Of a stretch of 64,000 bases of DNA, positions 10,248 to 22,377 are shown one piece after another. The translations under genes and the position numbers were made by a program. This DNA is from Gnetum montanum (Eukaryota > Streptophyta > Gnetopsida > Gnetales > Gnetaceae). The stretch is taken from assembly GCA_015680685.1 (NCBI GenBank), contig MNCI01000071.1:250564-314563 (forward strand), given 5' to 3'. The notes under the pieces were generated by a model, which ran no database searches, was not told the DNA's origin, and was given only the letters and a program-made list of their open reading frames with translations. The stretch's first letter is position 1. The number at the start of each line of letters is the position of its first letter.

Positions 10248-12567
10248 ATGTCTTCTTTTCATAGGATCGATTCTCTATCCAAGTTTAATGGAGTACATCA
10301 ATTAGTGCCTCAATAATACCAAGTGGTATATGCTCATCTTGATGAGTATGTACCAAATTTCACTTTCATCCTACACCAGGATGAATAGCAATGGTGGTGT
10401 GACATGGAGAACAACATCATGTTGCTGCCCAATCGATTTGTTCATGCAATGCTTCAATAAATGCTTATACAATGGGGTCTCCAAGGACTTCATGCTGAGT
10501 ACGTGTTGTAGGATAGTGACACCAAGGATTATCATCCCTCTGAGGCATAACATCTTAGGGATTGTTAGTTAGAACAAAATTATGAATCTGTGGAGGAAAA
10601 AGGATTTAATGATTCCCCATTCCTGCTATACCAAAAAGATGATGGAAAATCCTTCTTTGGGGGATTTTCATTTAATGAAATTCCCCTCTTTGACTTTAGT
10701 GAAGGAGGTCAAAACCATAACTTGTAGTCCACAATTCATAATCCTAGTTCTGGTAAGAATGGATCCAATGACAAAGAAGGATCCAAAGAGGCAAGTTAGG
10801 GTAGGGATGTAGACAAGAAACAAGATTGTGATTGTGGTCACAATCACAAAAGAGATGGTAGCAAGCATTGTGATGGTGCTATTTCTCCTTCCTCTTCACA
10901 TTTATCATCATCCTCTTCTTCTTCTATCTTTGATTACAACTATAAAGGGCATGACCATGATGGAGATGACCAATGGGACTAAAATGATTGAAGGGATCAT
11001 TAGGCAAGGCAAGACCAAGGATGTAGGCATTCAAGAGAGGTGTGATTCCATGAATGAAAGGGTAGTAGAGGGAATCACAAGCATCAAAATAATGGCCATG
11101 ATGAGCCTTTGCTTACTACCCAAAGTATGCTAAACATTGTAGAGACAATACAAATTCCAACAAGGCATGAAAAGAATAGTCGGATCAAGAGGCTAGATAT
11201 GAAAAATATCCCTAGGTTTGAAGGGAGATAACTTAGATTTGTAGAACCATATCCAAACTTTTCAAGATGCATGTGCCTTGTAAAATATAGATAATAAGTG
11301 GAAAAAGCATAAGTTTTTCTTAAGGACACTCATTAATGAAGCAAAAAACTAGTACCAGTCCTTAGAATTGGAATCTATCATATGATGGAGTATAATGCTT
11401 GAATTGTTTGATGATAAATATTAAACATATTCTAGAGTGTCAAACTTAAGACGATAGATCCAAAGATGGAAAAAAGAAACACAAAAACCCTTGGATGTCA
11501 CCATTGGTCAATACTATTCCTTAATGCATAGATGTCCTAGCCATGGTTATTCTCAACTAGATCAACTTTGCCACATTGTAGATGGGCATCAATCTAAAAT
11601 GAGGAGAACCCTTGGCATCTATGCCCAAGGATGACTATTGGAATTAAGCACTCATTAGATCCAAATATTTATTGACCAAGTAGCTAAAGAGAAAGGTGAA
11701 TTAAGAAAACAAGAAAGTGCAAAAAAGTATAATTATGATCCTTCCATTTGTAAGAGGGAGGTTTGATTTTGTGATAGTGAGAAAGAATCAGCACTTGATG
11801 AGGTGGTGAATAGGAAAGCCTTGTTGCTTCAAAAATTTTAGTCTAAAATTATGGCCAAGGTTGATTAGTTATGGGACTTCATAGATAGAAGATTTTAAGC
11901 TATCCTAAAAATTGCTAAAGAGTCTAAAGGACAAGGTAGTGATCATGAGCATAGGAGGCACAAGGAAGCTGAATGTTCCTATCAAAGAGGTAAGGGCAAG
12001 ATTGTTGCAATAGCAGAAGTTATGGGAAGTGAATTAGATGATGATGGTGTATGTGATGTTTGCTAGTATGAACATTCTAAGGGGTGCTGCCCCATAGTAT
12101 CACACTTATAGGAGTCTAGGGTGTACGCTTTGAATCCACAACTAACACAAAGGAAAACACCTAGATGATTATCTTATCCTCAAGGTAATCCTAGGTAGTT
12201 CCACTAGCAACAATAAGATTATCCAAGTGGAGATCCATTGCAATCATATGAACAATATCAAAAATGGAAGCAACCACAATCATGGGTGTTGGCACCACCA
12301 AGGCAGCAATACCCTTACTGACAACCTGATTCCTATGAGTATTATGTCCAACAACCCTTGTCTCCACATGACTCCTCTAGTCACATTTCTACTTTCTAAT
12401 ATGACTACCACCCTTCTAATTATTATCGAACTCATTCTCCACATGCAAGAAGGGATACCACCTTTTACCCTTATCCTCCTGCTCTTGCACATCTTCCTCC
12501 TCCATCTACATAGCTACCACTTTCTCAACCTATGTAGGGTAAAATTTGATCTCAACTGCAACAATGC
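10248..12567 (+). pseudogene. Element B gag (decayed, 3' truncated)
   Basis: It starts MSSFHRIDSLSK at 10248, about 160 bp after the LTR. An N-terminal helical part (YAHLDEYVPNFTFILHQDE), an acidic/Ser-rich stretch (10900-10960) and the gag segment IPTRHEKNSRIKRLDMKNIPRFEG (11150-11230) follow. A Cys/His cluster reading CDVC and EHSKGCC lies near 12052-12090, where a zinc knuckle is expected. The reading ends in a Pro/Gln/Tyr linker. Stops and frameshifts are frequent, so the polyprotein is split over all three frames. The order agrees with element E gag. The end is a deletion junction into integrase. Confidence 0.75.
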
Positions 12568-13150
12568 AATGCTTAGGGGTTGAACATAAACTCACAACAC
12601 CCTATCATCCCCAAGTCAATTATCAAGCTAAGGTTACCAATTGGAAAATCATAAGGATTCTAACAATAACTATTAGAAAATATAGAAAAGACTAGAGCAT
12701 GAAACTCAATGATTCCCTTTAGGACTACCTCTTAACATGGAAACTTTCTATAGGCTATTCTTCCTATGAGCTAGTGTACAAAAAATTACCAACACTTCCT
12801 ATTCATTTTGAGCTTCATATACTTTCAATAGCCTGTGACCTTGACCTTGACCTAAGTTTAGTACAAAAAGAAAGATTAATGATTCTCAACTTACTAAACA
12901 AAAATTGATTGGTGGCCTTGTCATCCAATTAGTTGCATAAGACATATAACAAAAAACATCATGACCTTAAAATCAAGAAAGTCAGATTTCAACCTGGAGA
13001 TAAGGTTCTCTACTAGAACCCCACAGATATAACTCAATGAACTAAGCTCCAAACATTGTGAGAAGGACCTCATAAATTTATGAAACTTTTCCTTCTAGGG
13101 CCATGATGATCTAAAAACCTAAGAGCCTAGAAAAGAAACAACTGGTCAAC
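12568..13150 (+). pseudogene. Element B integrase remnant
   Basis: Directly after the gag linker, the sequence joins the second half of the integrase core (GLNINSQHPIIP-like in shifted frames, corresponding to LEHKLTTPYHPQ in element E). It then follows the C-terminal part of pol, including the region equivalent to ALWAYLLSWKLPIGYSPY. Everything from protease to the first integrase Asp is absent. Multiple stops. Not functional. Confidence 0.75.
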
Positions 13151-15009
13151 AGACAATAGGTGAAACCTTTTCACAAGCATAAGCTAGCAAATACAACAAA
13201 TGCCTCATTAGATGGACAACCAAACTCAATATTTTGTATCTCTTCCTTTCAAATTATTCATGGGAGAGATGGCCACCCATGTTAACTATATAAGAAGTTC
13301 CTTAGTTTTTTAACTTTTTGTTTTACAAATTTTTCTATTACACATTCTTTATTTTACATCTTCTTCTTTTCATGATCTTAATATTTTTTAATTTTTTTTA
13401 CAACATCATTAGTACATTTGCTATTTCTTGAATATTTTACACTTTATTTTATATTTTATTTTATTTTGGTGTGATTTTCTAACTTTTTTGTTAATAAGTG
13501 CTAGGCACAATGATAATTCATCACTTGATGGTTTTATATACTATTTTGTTACTTGATTTTTGGTGTCTAGATTCTAGCTTTGAATTTTGTAATTGATAAC
13601 AAGAACATGGTTTCTTTTTCTTGAAATAGGAAGTGAGCCCACAACATCCACCCATCCATAAACTCTATGGTTTTCCTTGTTCTAGAAATATGCAGACCCT
13701 TTTTCATTAACAAAACTATAACAAATTTTTAACTTTGGTAGTTTCTAAAATTGGAAAGGATTCAAAGGTTTGAGCAAGGTGTGACTTCAAGGGGATTCAG
13801 TATTCTTTCTACCTTTCTACTTTCTTGGATGCATTTTTGTTTTCATGGATTTTTTACCATTCCATGTTGACCAATAAAAGAAAGTTGAATAAGTCTTTGT
13901 ATGGTGTAGTTCTCCTCAAAAAATAAAAATAAAAAAACAAAAAAAATGGGAATTCAAAGCACACCCCTTAGACAAAATAAATCAACAATTCTTTGCATGG
14001 TGTGGTTCCTATTTCAAAAAAAATGATGGAAATTTAAAGCACACCTCTTAGAAAAAATAAATAGGCTATAAGCACTAGTTATGGAACTAGAAAAACATGT
14101 TACCTATGCTTGAAGGTCCCCTATAACTAAAGTCCTTCCTCACTTCCTACTTATTTTTTCTTCTCTAATAAGGAGCAGTGGTTGTTTTGTGGAAGCACTC
14201 TTGTGTCTCAGGGGGGTGGACTAGTTTTAAAATGGTGATGCAAAGTCACTAAACGTGGTTGGTTTTGGTCTAGACTAAGGATGGATCTTATCAAGTTATT
14301 TAACAATAAAATTCATAAGGAACTTCATGTAACCTTAATCAGGAACTTCATTCCACACACACTCTCTCTCATCCATCTATTCTTTCCATGTCTCACCTCA
14401 TTTCTAGTTTCATGTTCTTGTTTAGTGTCCTAGTTTGATGTGTCAAAATTCTTAGATAGTTTCTTTTGGGTTTTTGTACTTAACCTTCTATAGCCATTAA
14501 TCATCCATGGAGCCCATGGACTCTTCAATCTAAAGTTATGCAAGGGTAATAAAAGGCTTGTGCCTACTTTGGGGAGGACCCACTTGCATATCTTTTGGTT
14601 TGATTAGTTAAGTTCTTTATCCTTAGAGACTCTTACAATCAAATCCTTTTGTGTTCCTCATCAATGACATCCAATTGTGCAAATCTTCACAACATTTTTT
14701 AGTAAACTTTCCTTTTTATTTTTATGAATTCTTACATCCTCTTCAAATATTTTCTTGCATTTGAAATTTTTCAAATTTAATGAATTGCTTATCCATTTTA
14801 CCTTATTTATCAACTTTCCTGCTAACACTATTAACTAAATCATTTACCATAATCATGATCTAGCCAAGTTTAACCACCAACAAGATGAGGTACTTCAAAG
14901 CTATATGTTACACATTGCATACTAATCCATGATTTTGTTATGATTATAGTGGAAAGCACAGTTAGAATGTGTAGACTAGATGTGGTACTATCTTCACAAA
15001 AGAAGTAGT
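13151..15009 (+). other. Element B post-pol spacer (no gene)
   Basis: This is non-coding and AT-rich, homologous to 3421-5456 of element A: the T-rich run after pol, the conserved acceptor-like TTTTCCTTGTTCTAG near 13670-13686, and the TTTGCATGGTGTGGTTCC repeats (13895-14010). The ORF3 promoter motifs seen in A and E are deleted here. A GATTATAG acceptor-like site survives near 14950, followed by about 60 bp before the LTR tip. Confidence 0.65.
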
Positions 15010-15036
15010 AGCATAGGGGTATCTTACTTCTCATCA
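15010..15036 (+). repeat. Residual 3' LTR tip of element B
   Basis: The 27 bp ending in CTCATCA match the last 27 bp of the 5' LTR (10061-10087) at about 22 positions, most changes being transitions. The reading of element G gag resumes immediately after, which fixes this as the right end of element B. Confidence 0.65.
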
Positions 15037-15050
15037 ATAGCTATCATTGG
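15037..15050 (-). pseudogene. Element G gag, bridging block between insertions B and C
   Basis: Only 14 bp separate elements B and C. On the minus strand they encode the end of a stretch that, joined to the left edge of the 23942-25791 block, reads KRHDHPCDITKDPMIAI. The homologous stretch of element C reads QRHDRFCELAKNPALAIA. The match crosses the ATTGG duplication and ends exactly where the LTR of element B begins. Confidence 0.7.
15046..15050. repeat. Target site duplication ATTGG, left copy (element C)
   Basis: ATTGG directly precedes the TG terminus of the left LTR and is identical to 23942-23946. Gypsy integrases usually duplicate 5 bp. Confidence 0.9.
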
Positions 15051-16622
15051 TGAAACACCACTAATTTTGGCCTAGCACTTTCAGACAAGAATCAAGCTAA
15101 GTCATGCTACTACCCAACATGAGTACAACGTGACCAAACTTGGAGGCCTTCGAAACAGCCCCTGATGGCCCATGATTCAACAAGCAAGGTCCCCCTGGGG
15201 CCCACAAGCAACTGCACCAACTTCCAGCATCTAGAATTAAAGGTTTTAGGTTCAAAATATTTGGTTTTGGCTAAGTACGCTTTGGTTACTTTTTCAGACG
15301 TTGCACAACATAAGGATCAACGTCACCAACTTTTGGAGCCCTGAAATTGAGTTAAAATAGGCCGAAATTGAGAACAAGGACCCCTCATGACCTTCACCAA
15401 GGTCCCTAGTAGCTCCTAGCCTCCAGAAAATTAAGATTAGGGCCTCAAATGTGTCATTTTGACTTGGTGATGCTGGGGTTACCTTTTTAGACGTTGCACA
15501 GCATAAAGACCAGCGTCACCAATTTTTAGAGCCCCAAAACTAAGCGAAAATGACTTGATTTTAAGGGTGTAAGTCAACCTCAAGGTTCACTATTGATAAC
15601 TATGGGTCCCATCCTTCAGAAATTCCAGATTTCAGCCCAAAATTGCAAGTTTTGGAGGTCACACTGCAAGTCACGCTGGATGTTAGACAAGCGAGGCAGT
15701 GTTAATCTTTATTGATTTTCTTTTTCAAGAAATCTGTAAAATGGCAAAGGGATATGAAAGCCCATGCAGAATCAGGTCAAATATTTAGCAAAAAAAAGAA
15801 ATATAATTTTTCCAAGCGGGCCAGAGTTGGAGCTAATCTTTTTAAATTTTTTAAATTTTTTTTATCGCTTGAGGGCTTGTATTTCTAATTTGTATTTTTT
15901 TATGGGCTTGAATGACCCACAAATTGTAAAATACATTGAACCTAGTCAAAAAAAACCCTAGCCAAACCCTAGACCAACCCTATAAATACCCTATCAATTC
16001 ACACAAAAAAAGGAAGAGGCAAGAGAAGCAAAGCAAAAGTAGCAAGAGAGAAGGGAGAGGAAGAGACAAAGATTGGAGAGATTGGAAATTCTGGAGGATA
16101 GAACTTGCAATCCTTGGGCACTCGGCACATCCGATTTTTGGCTTCCAAGTTCTTCTCACATTCATCCCATTTCATCGTCGCATCATCATGTCATATCTTT
16201 CCAGGGCTAGGTGTTTGACTTGCCATTCACACTTGTGCAACTACGCTTTGACCAGTGCACATTTTTTTTAAAACAATATAATACAGTTTCATTATTGCCT
16301 CCCATTTACATTGTTTAGTTCTGTTTATGCTTTACAAATATAACTTTGTTTATGCTTCATTCATAATTCAATACACTTTATTTACATTTCGTATCACCGT
16401 TTGCAATCCGTTTACATCCCGTTTACGATAACCCCAGCGCTAGCCGTAGCTTATGCTCAGGGAAGTCCTTAGTTGATTTACGTGCAAACCATCCAAGGCA
16501 CTCTGCCTTCGTTTACTTTTCCAGCTTGCCCTCAGGTGAAGGCAGGGTCAGCTTTGGCTGCCCAATGATCTCTCGATGTTTGTTTCCCTTCCAGCCTTAC
16601 GCCGACGATTTAGGTTAGTACA
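15051..16622 (+). repeat. Element C 5' LTR
   Basis: 1572 bp, starting TGAAACACCAC and ending TTAGTACA. U3 contains a direct duplication of about 70 bp (15290-15360 and 15480-15545) with inverted arms GACGYTG and CAGCGTC, decayed in this copy. A TATA box, CTATAAATA, is near 15979-15988. The 3' part ends with the CCTTCCAGC and CCGACGATTTAGG stretch also found at the end of the D LTR. Relative to the right LTR it has an extra segment of about 20 bp between two GAAATTGAG repeats. Confidence 0.9.
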
Positions 16623-16627
16623 GTTTT

Positions 16628-16646
16628 TGGCGCTAGAAGGAGGGCC
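16628..16646 (+). other. Element C primer binding site
   Basis: TGGCGCTAGAAGGAGGGCC lies 5 bp after the LTR and is identical to that of element D. It starts with TGG, complementary to a tRNA CCA end. I cannot name the tRNA with confidence. Confidence 0.75.
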
Positions 16647-16716
16647 ACTTTCTTGTTATTGATTAAAACCACTACCTATCAAAACTCATCCATCTTTCCC
16701 ATTTGAGTCTCTTCAT

Positions 16717-17688
16717 NNNNNNNNNNNNNNNNNNNNNNNNNNNNNNNNNNNNNNNNNNNNNNNNNNNNNNNNNNNNNNNNNNNNNNNNNNNNNNNNNNNN
16801 NNNNNNNNNNNNNNNNNNNNNNNNNNNNNNNNNNNNNNNNNNNNNNNNNNNNNNNNNNNNNNNNNNNNNNNNNNNNNNNNNNNNNNNNNNNNNNNNNNNN
16901 NNNNNNNNNNNNNNNNNNNNNNNNNNNNNNNNNNNNNNNNNNNNNNNNNNNNNNNNNNNNNNNNNNNNNNNNNNNNNNNNNNNNNNNNNNNNNNNNNNNN
17001 NNNNNNNNNNNNNNNNNNNNNNNNNNNNNNNNNNNNNNNNNNNNNNNNNNNNNNNNNNNNNNNNNNNNNNNNNNNNNNNNNNNNNNNNNNNNNNNNNNNN
17101 NNNNNNNNNNNNNNNNNNNNNNNNNNNNNNNNNNNNNNNNNNNNNNNNNNNNNNNNNNNNNNNNNNNNNNNNNNNNNNNNNNNNNNNNNNNNNNNNNNNN
17201 NNNNNNNNNNNNNNNNNNNNNNNNNNNNNNNNNNNNNNNNNNNNNNNNNNNNNNNNNNNNNNNNNNNNNNNNNNNNNNNNNNNNNNNNNNNNNNNNNNNN
17301 NNNNNNNNNNNNNNNNNNNNNNNNNNNNNNNNNNNNNNNNNNNNNNNNNNNNNNNNNNNNNNNNNNNNNNNNNNNNNNNNNNNNNNNNNNNNNNNNNNNN
17401 NNNNNNNNNNNNNNNNNNNNNNNNNNNNNNNNNNNNNNNNNNNNNNNNNNNNNNNNNNNNNNNNNNNNNNNNNNNNNNNNNNNNNNNNNNNNNNNNNNNN
17501 NNNNNNNNNNNNNNNNNNNNNNNNNNNNNNNNNNNNNNNNNNNNNNNNNNNNNNNNNNNNNNNNNNNNNNNNNNNNNNNNNNNNNNNNNNNNNNNNNNNN
17601 NNNNNNNNNNNNNNNNNNNNNNNNNNNNNNNNNNNNNNNNNNNNNNNNNNNNNNNNNNNNNNNNNNNNNNNNNNNNNNNNNNNNNNNN
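16717..17688. other. Assembly gap of 972 N
   Basis: No sequence. By comparison with element D it should hold the start and first half of element C gag. The reading resumes in frame with gag at 17689. Confidence 1.
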
Positions 17689-19850
17689 TACTACCTGAAA
17701 TCCTGCACATTGAGCCAAGCATTCGTACAAATCAAAGACATAGAAGAAGCGGCACAAACAAGTAATGACCCAGCCTACTTAGCCTTTAGAAGCCAACACA
17801 TAAGGAAAGATAAATCCAAAACAATGGTAGTAGCAGTGGCTGAGGAAAAACAACCCACTATCCCAAACAACTATGAAAGAACAACACCCACTCATACACC
17901 TAAAAGTTCCTCAAATAGAAACAACAACACAGGTCATGAACGTACCTTCGAAAGAAAAGACCTTACTCAATACACACCATTGCCCATGAAGCCTTCACAA
18001 CTACTTGATTAACTTTTAAAGGCTGGGCTAATTCAACACAAACAAGTGTCTCCTACGGCCTCACAAAGACATGATCGCTTTTGCGAATTGGCCAAAAATC
18101 CAGCCTTAGCAATAGCCAATGAACCTCCCATTCCAAAAGGCTTTAGGTTGGATAGGTTTTGTGAATATCATCAATGGTGTGGTCATGGGACTGATTACTA
18201 CTTTGCGTTGAAACATGACATACAACGCATGATAGATGAGACAAACCCAGTAAGGCCTCAAAATCAATCCATGGGGGTCTACAAGGATCCCCTCAATACC
18301 AAAACCAACGATGCCCCATATGTGATTAATACTGTCCATGTGGAAGACAGACAAGATGTTCCTTGAAATCCTTTTGTGATTCATGGGCATTCAGAAAACA
18401 CATCTACCTCAATATATCCTCAAACCCCTTTTACCATGCGCACATCCCCCACACCATCAAAATCATTCATCATCCGTGTACCTCCTTTGGTTGCCACCAC
18501 AACAAACATACCATCTAAAAACCAACCCATTCCCTTTGTGGTCCTGGTGCCAAAACACCCTGGCACACAACCCACCTCCATTGCTCGACGACCTCTGCAA
18601 GAATGTCTTGCCGATAGGTTAATAAGAGAACGCTTAGAAAGAGAAAAAACAGAGCGTATGGAGAGAGAAAATCATGGACACGAATTAGGACTGCCAAAGC
18701 CTACAACGCTAAGCACCATTCCTATAAGTTCGTCCATTAATGAGCCTAGTACAAGTTACCAAAACCAAGATGAAGTCACAAGTCATATCCCAAACCCAAC
18801 ATTCTTAGCTACTAACGTAAAAACCCCTCCATGAGAAATACGAATGTTAGGTCAAATGGACCAAATCTCTACGGATAAGAATGTCCCAAATGGTAAAGAC
18901 CTAGCTAATGCATTGACCCAGGTCACACAAGCCTTAAAACAAAAAAATACTTCTTTAAGTTTGTATGACCTAGTGATGACTTCACCAGTACATCAAGAGG
19001 CTCTCATACGAATGCTAACTTCAATTCCTATTAGTGAGGATCTTCCTGCAGATGAATGATCCATTTATGCAGTATTATCCCCACAACTTTAGGAATCAAA
19101 GATCACACCCTTAGAATTCCATGTTAAGGACATTAAGCTAGATGAGAAAACAAGGGAAATCACCACGACCCCTATATTCATAACAATATAGGTTGATCAT
19201 TTCAAAATACGTAGGGTGCATGTTGATGATGGTGTAGCAACAAATGTAATACCTTTCTCCATCATTGAAAAACTGGGACTCACTGAACAAATACAACCTA
19301 CAACAACCTCTTTCTTGAGATCCTTTAGTGGTTCCCGTGTGGGAGTAAAAGGCATGGTTACCTTAGATTTCATAGCCAGAGACCAATTCCCTACATCAGC
19401 TAAATTCATAGTGGTTGATGAAATGCCAGGGTTTAATCTGATCCTAGGACATCCTTGGTTAGCTCAACTTAAAGCCGTATCTTCACCAATCCATCAGGAG
19501 ACACATCTACCTTACGAGGGTGGTGAGATCATCATACATGGGGATACAACATCATCAATCATTTCTTCATACCTTGAGGTAGATCAAGGGTTAGAAATTG
19601 AGTTCGTTAAGCCTAAACAAGAAACCATGAACATATATCAGAACATGAACCCAATGTTAACTCACAATCTAACTAGCACTGAAGAAACACAAGAAGACAC
19701 AGACATAGGAGCCATTCCTACTGATGTTTCTTAGTTAGAACTACCCTTTGACATCACCGATGAAGGGGAAGGTAAATATAAAATCATACCCATACACCCA
19801 GCCACACACGTTAAGTTACAAAAGATCAAGAGGCAACTAAACAACTAGAA
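17689..19850 (+). pseudogene. Element C gag-protease polyprotein (5' part in gap)
   Basis: After the gap the reading gives YYLKSCTLSQAFVQIKDIEE, the end of the gag capsid-like domain. Next come a basic linker, a zinc-knuckle-like region (FCEYHQWCGHGTDYY, 18150-18200), a Pro-rich stretch with repeats of the type VRVPPLV/VPKHPG, a helical segment (NTSLSLYDLVMTSPVHQEAL, 18950-19000) and a retropepsin. The protease shows VHVDDGVATNVIPF (19217-19258) with D-D-G at the active site position, and ILGHPWLAQL (19441-19470). About seven in-frame stops (for example 18010 and 19057) break it, each one transition from a sense codon. No RT follows. Confidence 0.85.
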
Positions 19851-19857
19851 CGAATGA

Positions 19858-19995
19858 TACAAACTGTCCGAAATGACGTTAAACTAAGAATTGTCCGAAA
19901 TGATGTTAAACTAAGAATTGTCCGAAATGACATTAAACTACGAACTATCCGAAATGACGTTAAACTATGAACTGTCTGCAATGACATTAAACTAG
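19858..19995 (+). repeat. Tandem repeat, 27-bp unit, about five copies
   Basis: The unit is GTCCGAAATGACGTTAAACT plus about seven variable bases. It begins right after the gag-protease reading ends. The core ATGACNTTAAACT recurs in the other spacer arrays of C and D. Confidence 0.85.
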
Positions 19996-20569
19996 CCACG
20001 GTCAGAAATGGTTGGTTCCATTTAAAACTTCTTGAAAACGTTACTACCTTTGGCCCACCATGGCATAAAACTGGTAATCCTTTCTTTAACAATAGATGCA
20101 ACAATCCATCAAGACTTTAAACTGATGTACCAAACCCGAAACAGCTTTAAACTAGAGCTAACAAATTACATATTTACAAACTCTCGTCATCTTACATTGA
20201 ATTTCCACTTACAAGTTACAAGTTACAATTTAGATTCACGCACGGTTGTTGCCTTCTTTTTCAAACTTACATTTAGTTGCACACATATACTCTAGAAAAT
20301 AAAGAAAAATAATAAAAAACATAAAACTACAAAAATACATGGCCCAAAAAGGCCTTAAACTAGCTTACAGCCTAGAACAGCCTAAAACTATCATTTTTTG
20401 CATTGCTTTTCTTTCATTCATACATTCTAACTCTATGTACGACAGGTGTCGCTTGATGTTGCTTTCTTCCTAGTTGATTTCTTTGCAGGATCTCGCAGGC
20501 ACGTAGCATGACCATGCATGCAGTATCACAATTTACGCAAGTAAGGTAAGCATTAGTCCGCTATGACTA
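19996..20569 (+). other. Element C spacer, no gene
   Basis: Non-coding sequence between two repeat arrays. It holds scattered single copies of TTAAACT and the related AAACTAG/AAACTGG, for example near 20110, 20350 and 20385. No ORF that I can support. Confidence 0.6.
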
Positions 20570-21510
20570 TAAACTGGCACAGAACAGTCCTGGATCATGA
20601 CTTAAAACTGATACCACAGAATAGTCTTGGATCATGACTTAAAACTGATACCATAGAATAGTCCTGGATCATGACTTAAAATTGATACCACAGAGACATT
20701 TCTGGTATGACACTAAACTGCTATGTTTTTCCTCCATCACATGAAACTAGCATCTAGAGTCTACTAAGACTATAAACTAGTTTGCCTCTTCATAGTCTGC
20801 TATGACTATAAACTAGCAATGCACCGTCTTCCACGACGCTAAACTGGCACCATCCAAGGGGTTATGACATGAAACTAATCCACAATAGTCTGATATGACT
20901 ATAAAATGGTACAGAATAGTCCTAGACCATGACTTAAAACTGATACCACAGAATAGTCCTGGATCATGATTTAAAACTGATACCACAGAACAGTCTTGGA
21001 TCATGAATTAAAACTGATACCACAGAACAGTCCTAGATCATGACTTAAAATTGATACCACAGAACAGTCCTGGCATCATGACTTAAAACTGATACCACAA
21101 ACCAGTCTTGGATCATGACTTAAAACTGATACCACAGAATAGTCCTGGATCATGACTTAAAACTGATACCACAGAAAAGTCCTGGATCATGACTTAAAAC
21201 TGATACCACAGAATAGTCCTGGATCATGACTTAAAACTGATACACAGAACAGTCCTGGATCATGACCTAAAACTGATACCATAGAGTTCTATCCAGTATG
21301 ACACTAAACTGCTACATCTGTCCACCATGACATGAAACTAGCATCTAGAGTCCACTAAGACTATAAACTAGTTTGCCTCTTCACAGTCTTCTATGACTAT
21401 AAACTAGCAATGCACCGTCTGCCACGATGCTAAACTGGCATTGTCCAAGGGGTTATGATGTGAAACTAATCCACAACAGTCCACTAAGACTATAAACTGG
21501 TGACATCATC
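20570..21510 (+). repeat. Higher-order tandem array, 37-bp unit with a 210-bp satellite block
   Basis: Three copies of a 37-bp unit (core CATGACTTAAAACTGATACC) are followed by a block of about 210 bp made of related TATAAACTAG/CTAAACTGG units (20690-20904). Then ten more copies of the 37-bp unit follow (20905-21285), and a second copy of the 210-bp block (21286-21510). The whole is a duplicated composite with the first part amplified. It occupies the place where pol would be expected. Confidence 0.9.
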
Positions 21511-22377
21511 GATGACTAGGCAAAATTTTAAAAGATCTGTTGTTGCAGTTGTCTGTGCCTATTCCACAAAGACTTGTTGCATGATTCATCTCATGGGGCC
21601 TAATGAAATTGATGCTGTTCATGATTCTGTCTGCTTTGAAATTTGCACATGGTGACTCCATCTTCTTGTTTAAAGTGTTTAGCTGACTATTTCATCTGTG
21701 GTTTTCTTGTCTCCTTGGAGTTGTGTTTGCAGGATGACANTCTTTAAGCAGTTGTGACACAAAACACAATACACAGTACATGATGCAAAATGCAAGTGCC
21801 CATGCACAAGCATGGCACACAAAAAAAAATGGTCAAAGAGCAAAATGCACGGAAAAGGTCTTCAAGACACTGTTGACATCATAAACAAAAGACTATTGGC
21901 TATTCTCATACAAGCCCCACGTGAGAAGGCAATTGTCTTTAAAAATAGTTACACTTATGTCTCAAAGAGACCATGTTGCACATCATCACTTGGCTTTGGC
22001 TATTTACAACAGGCCTCATAAACACTCTATAAGAGTTCTGTTTCTCCAAAGAATGCACTTCCTATGTCTTGGCTCCAAGTCTGTTGAACACTCACTATGA
22101 ACAAGGACCAAAATACCATTCATTCGCATGAGAGCACTCCTCTCCCACAATCCCAATAACAATCATAACCCTTGATCAACTCTTGACTTCTCCCAGTTAT
22201 AATCCCTTACATCTCGAACCACATCCCCTCAATCCCATGTACTTTTGAAAACGGTGCAATAATATCCAGCCAAAGGCTGACGGTTAATGTTTGATGCTTT
22301 ATTTCTCATGGTGTTTTGCACTTCTTTGTCGAGGCCTCTCAAGTGGATTCCTCCAAACATCAACAAAGAGGGGCCAA
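21511..22377 (+). other. Element C 3' untranslated region and polypurine tract
   Basis: Non-coding. One N at 21740. The region ends in AACAAAGAGGGGCCAA (22362-22377), a polypurine tract next to the TG of the right LTR. Short ORFs such as 21812-22021 have no recognisable family. Confidence 0.75.

Larger units (their letters stand above)
9252..15036 (+). mobile_element. Element B: family 1 gypsy element reduced by internal deletions
   Basis: It contains a 5' LTR (9252-10087), primer binding site, gag, a junction directly into integrase, the post-pol spacer, the first bases around the ORF3 start, and then only the last 27 bp of the 3' LTR (15010-15036). It lacks protease, RT, RNase H, nearly all of ORF3 and most of the 3' LTR. 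Flanking 5-mers ATAGA (9247-9251) and ATAGC (15037-15041) fit a target duplication with one change. It lies inside the gag of element G. Confidence 0.8.

Noticed and set aside
16672-17757. Long ORFs of about 330-360 residues on both strands
   Set aside because: They are made of unknown residues across the 972-N gap.
19858-21510. CRISPR or satellite centromere array
   Set aside because: The units are contiguous without unique spacers and lie inside element C between its gag-protease and LTR.
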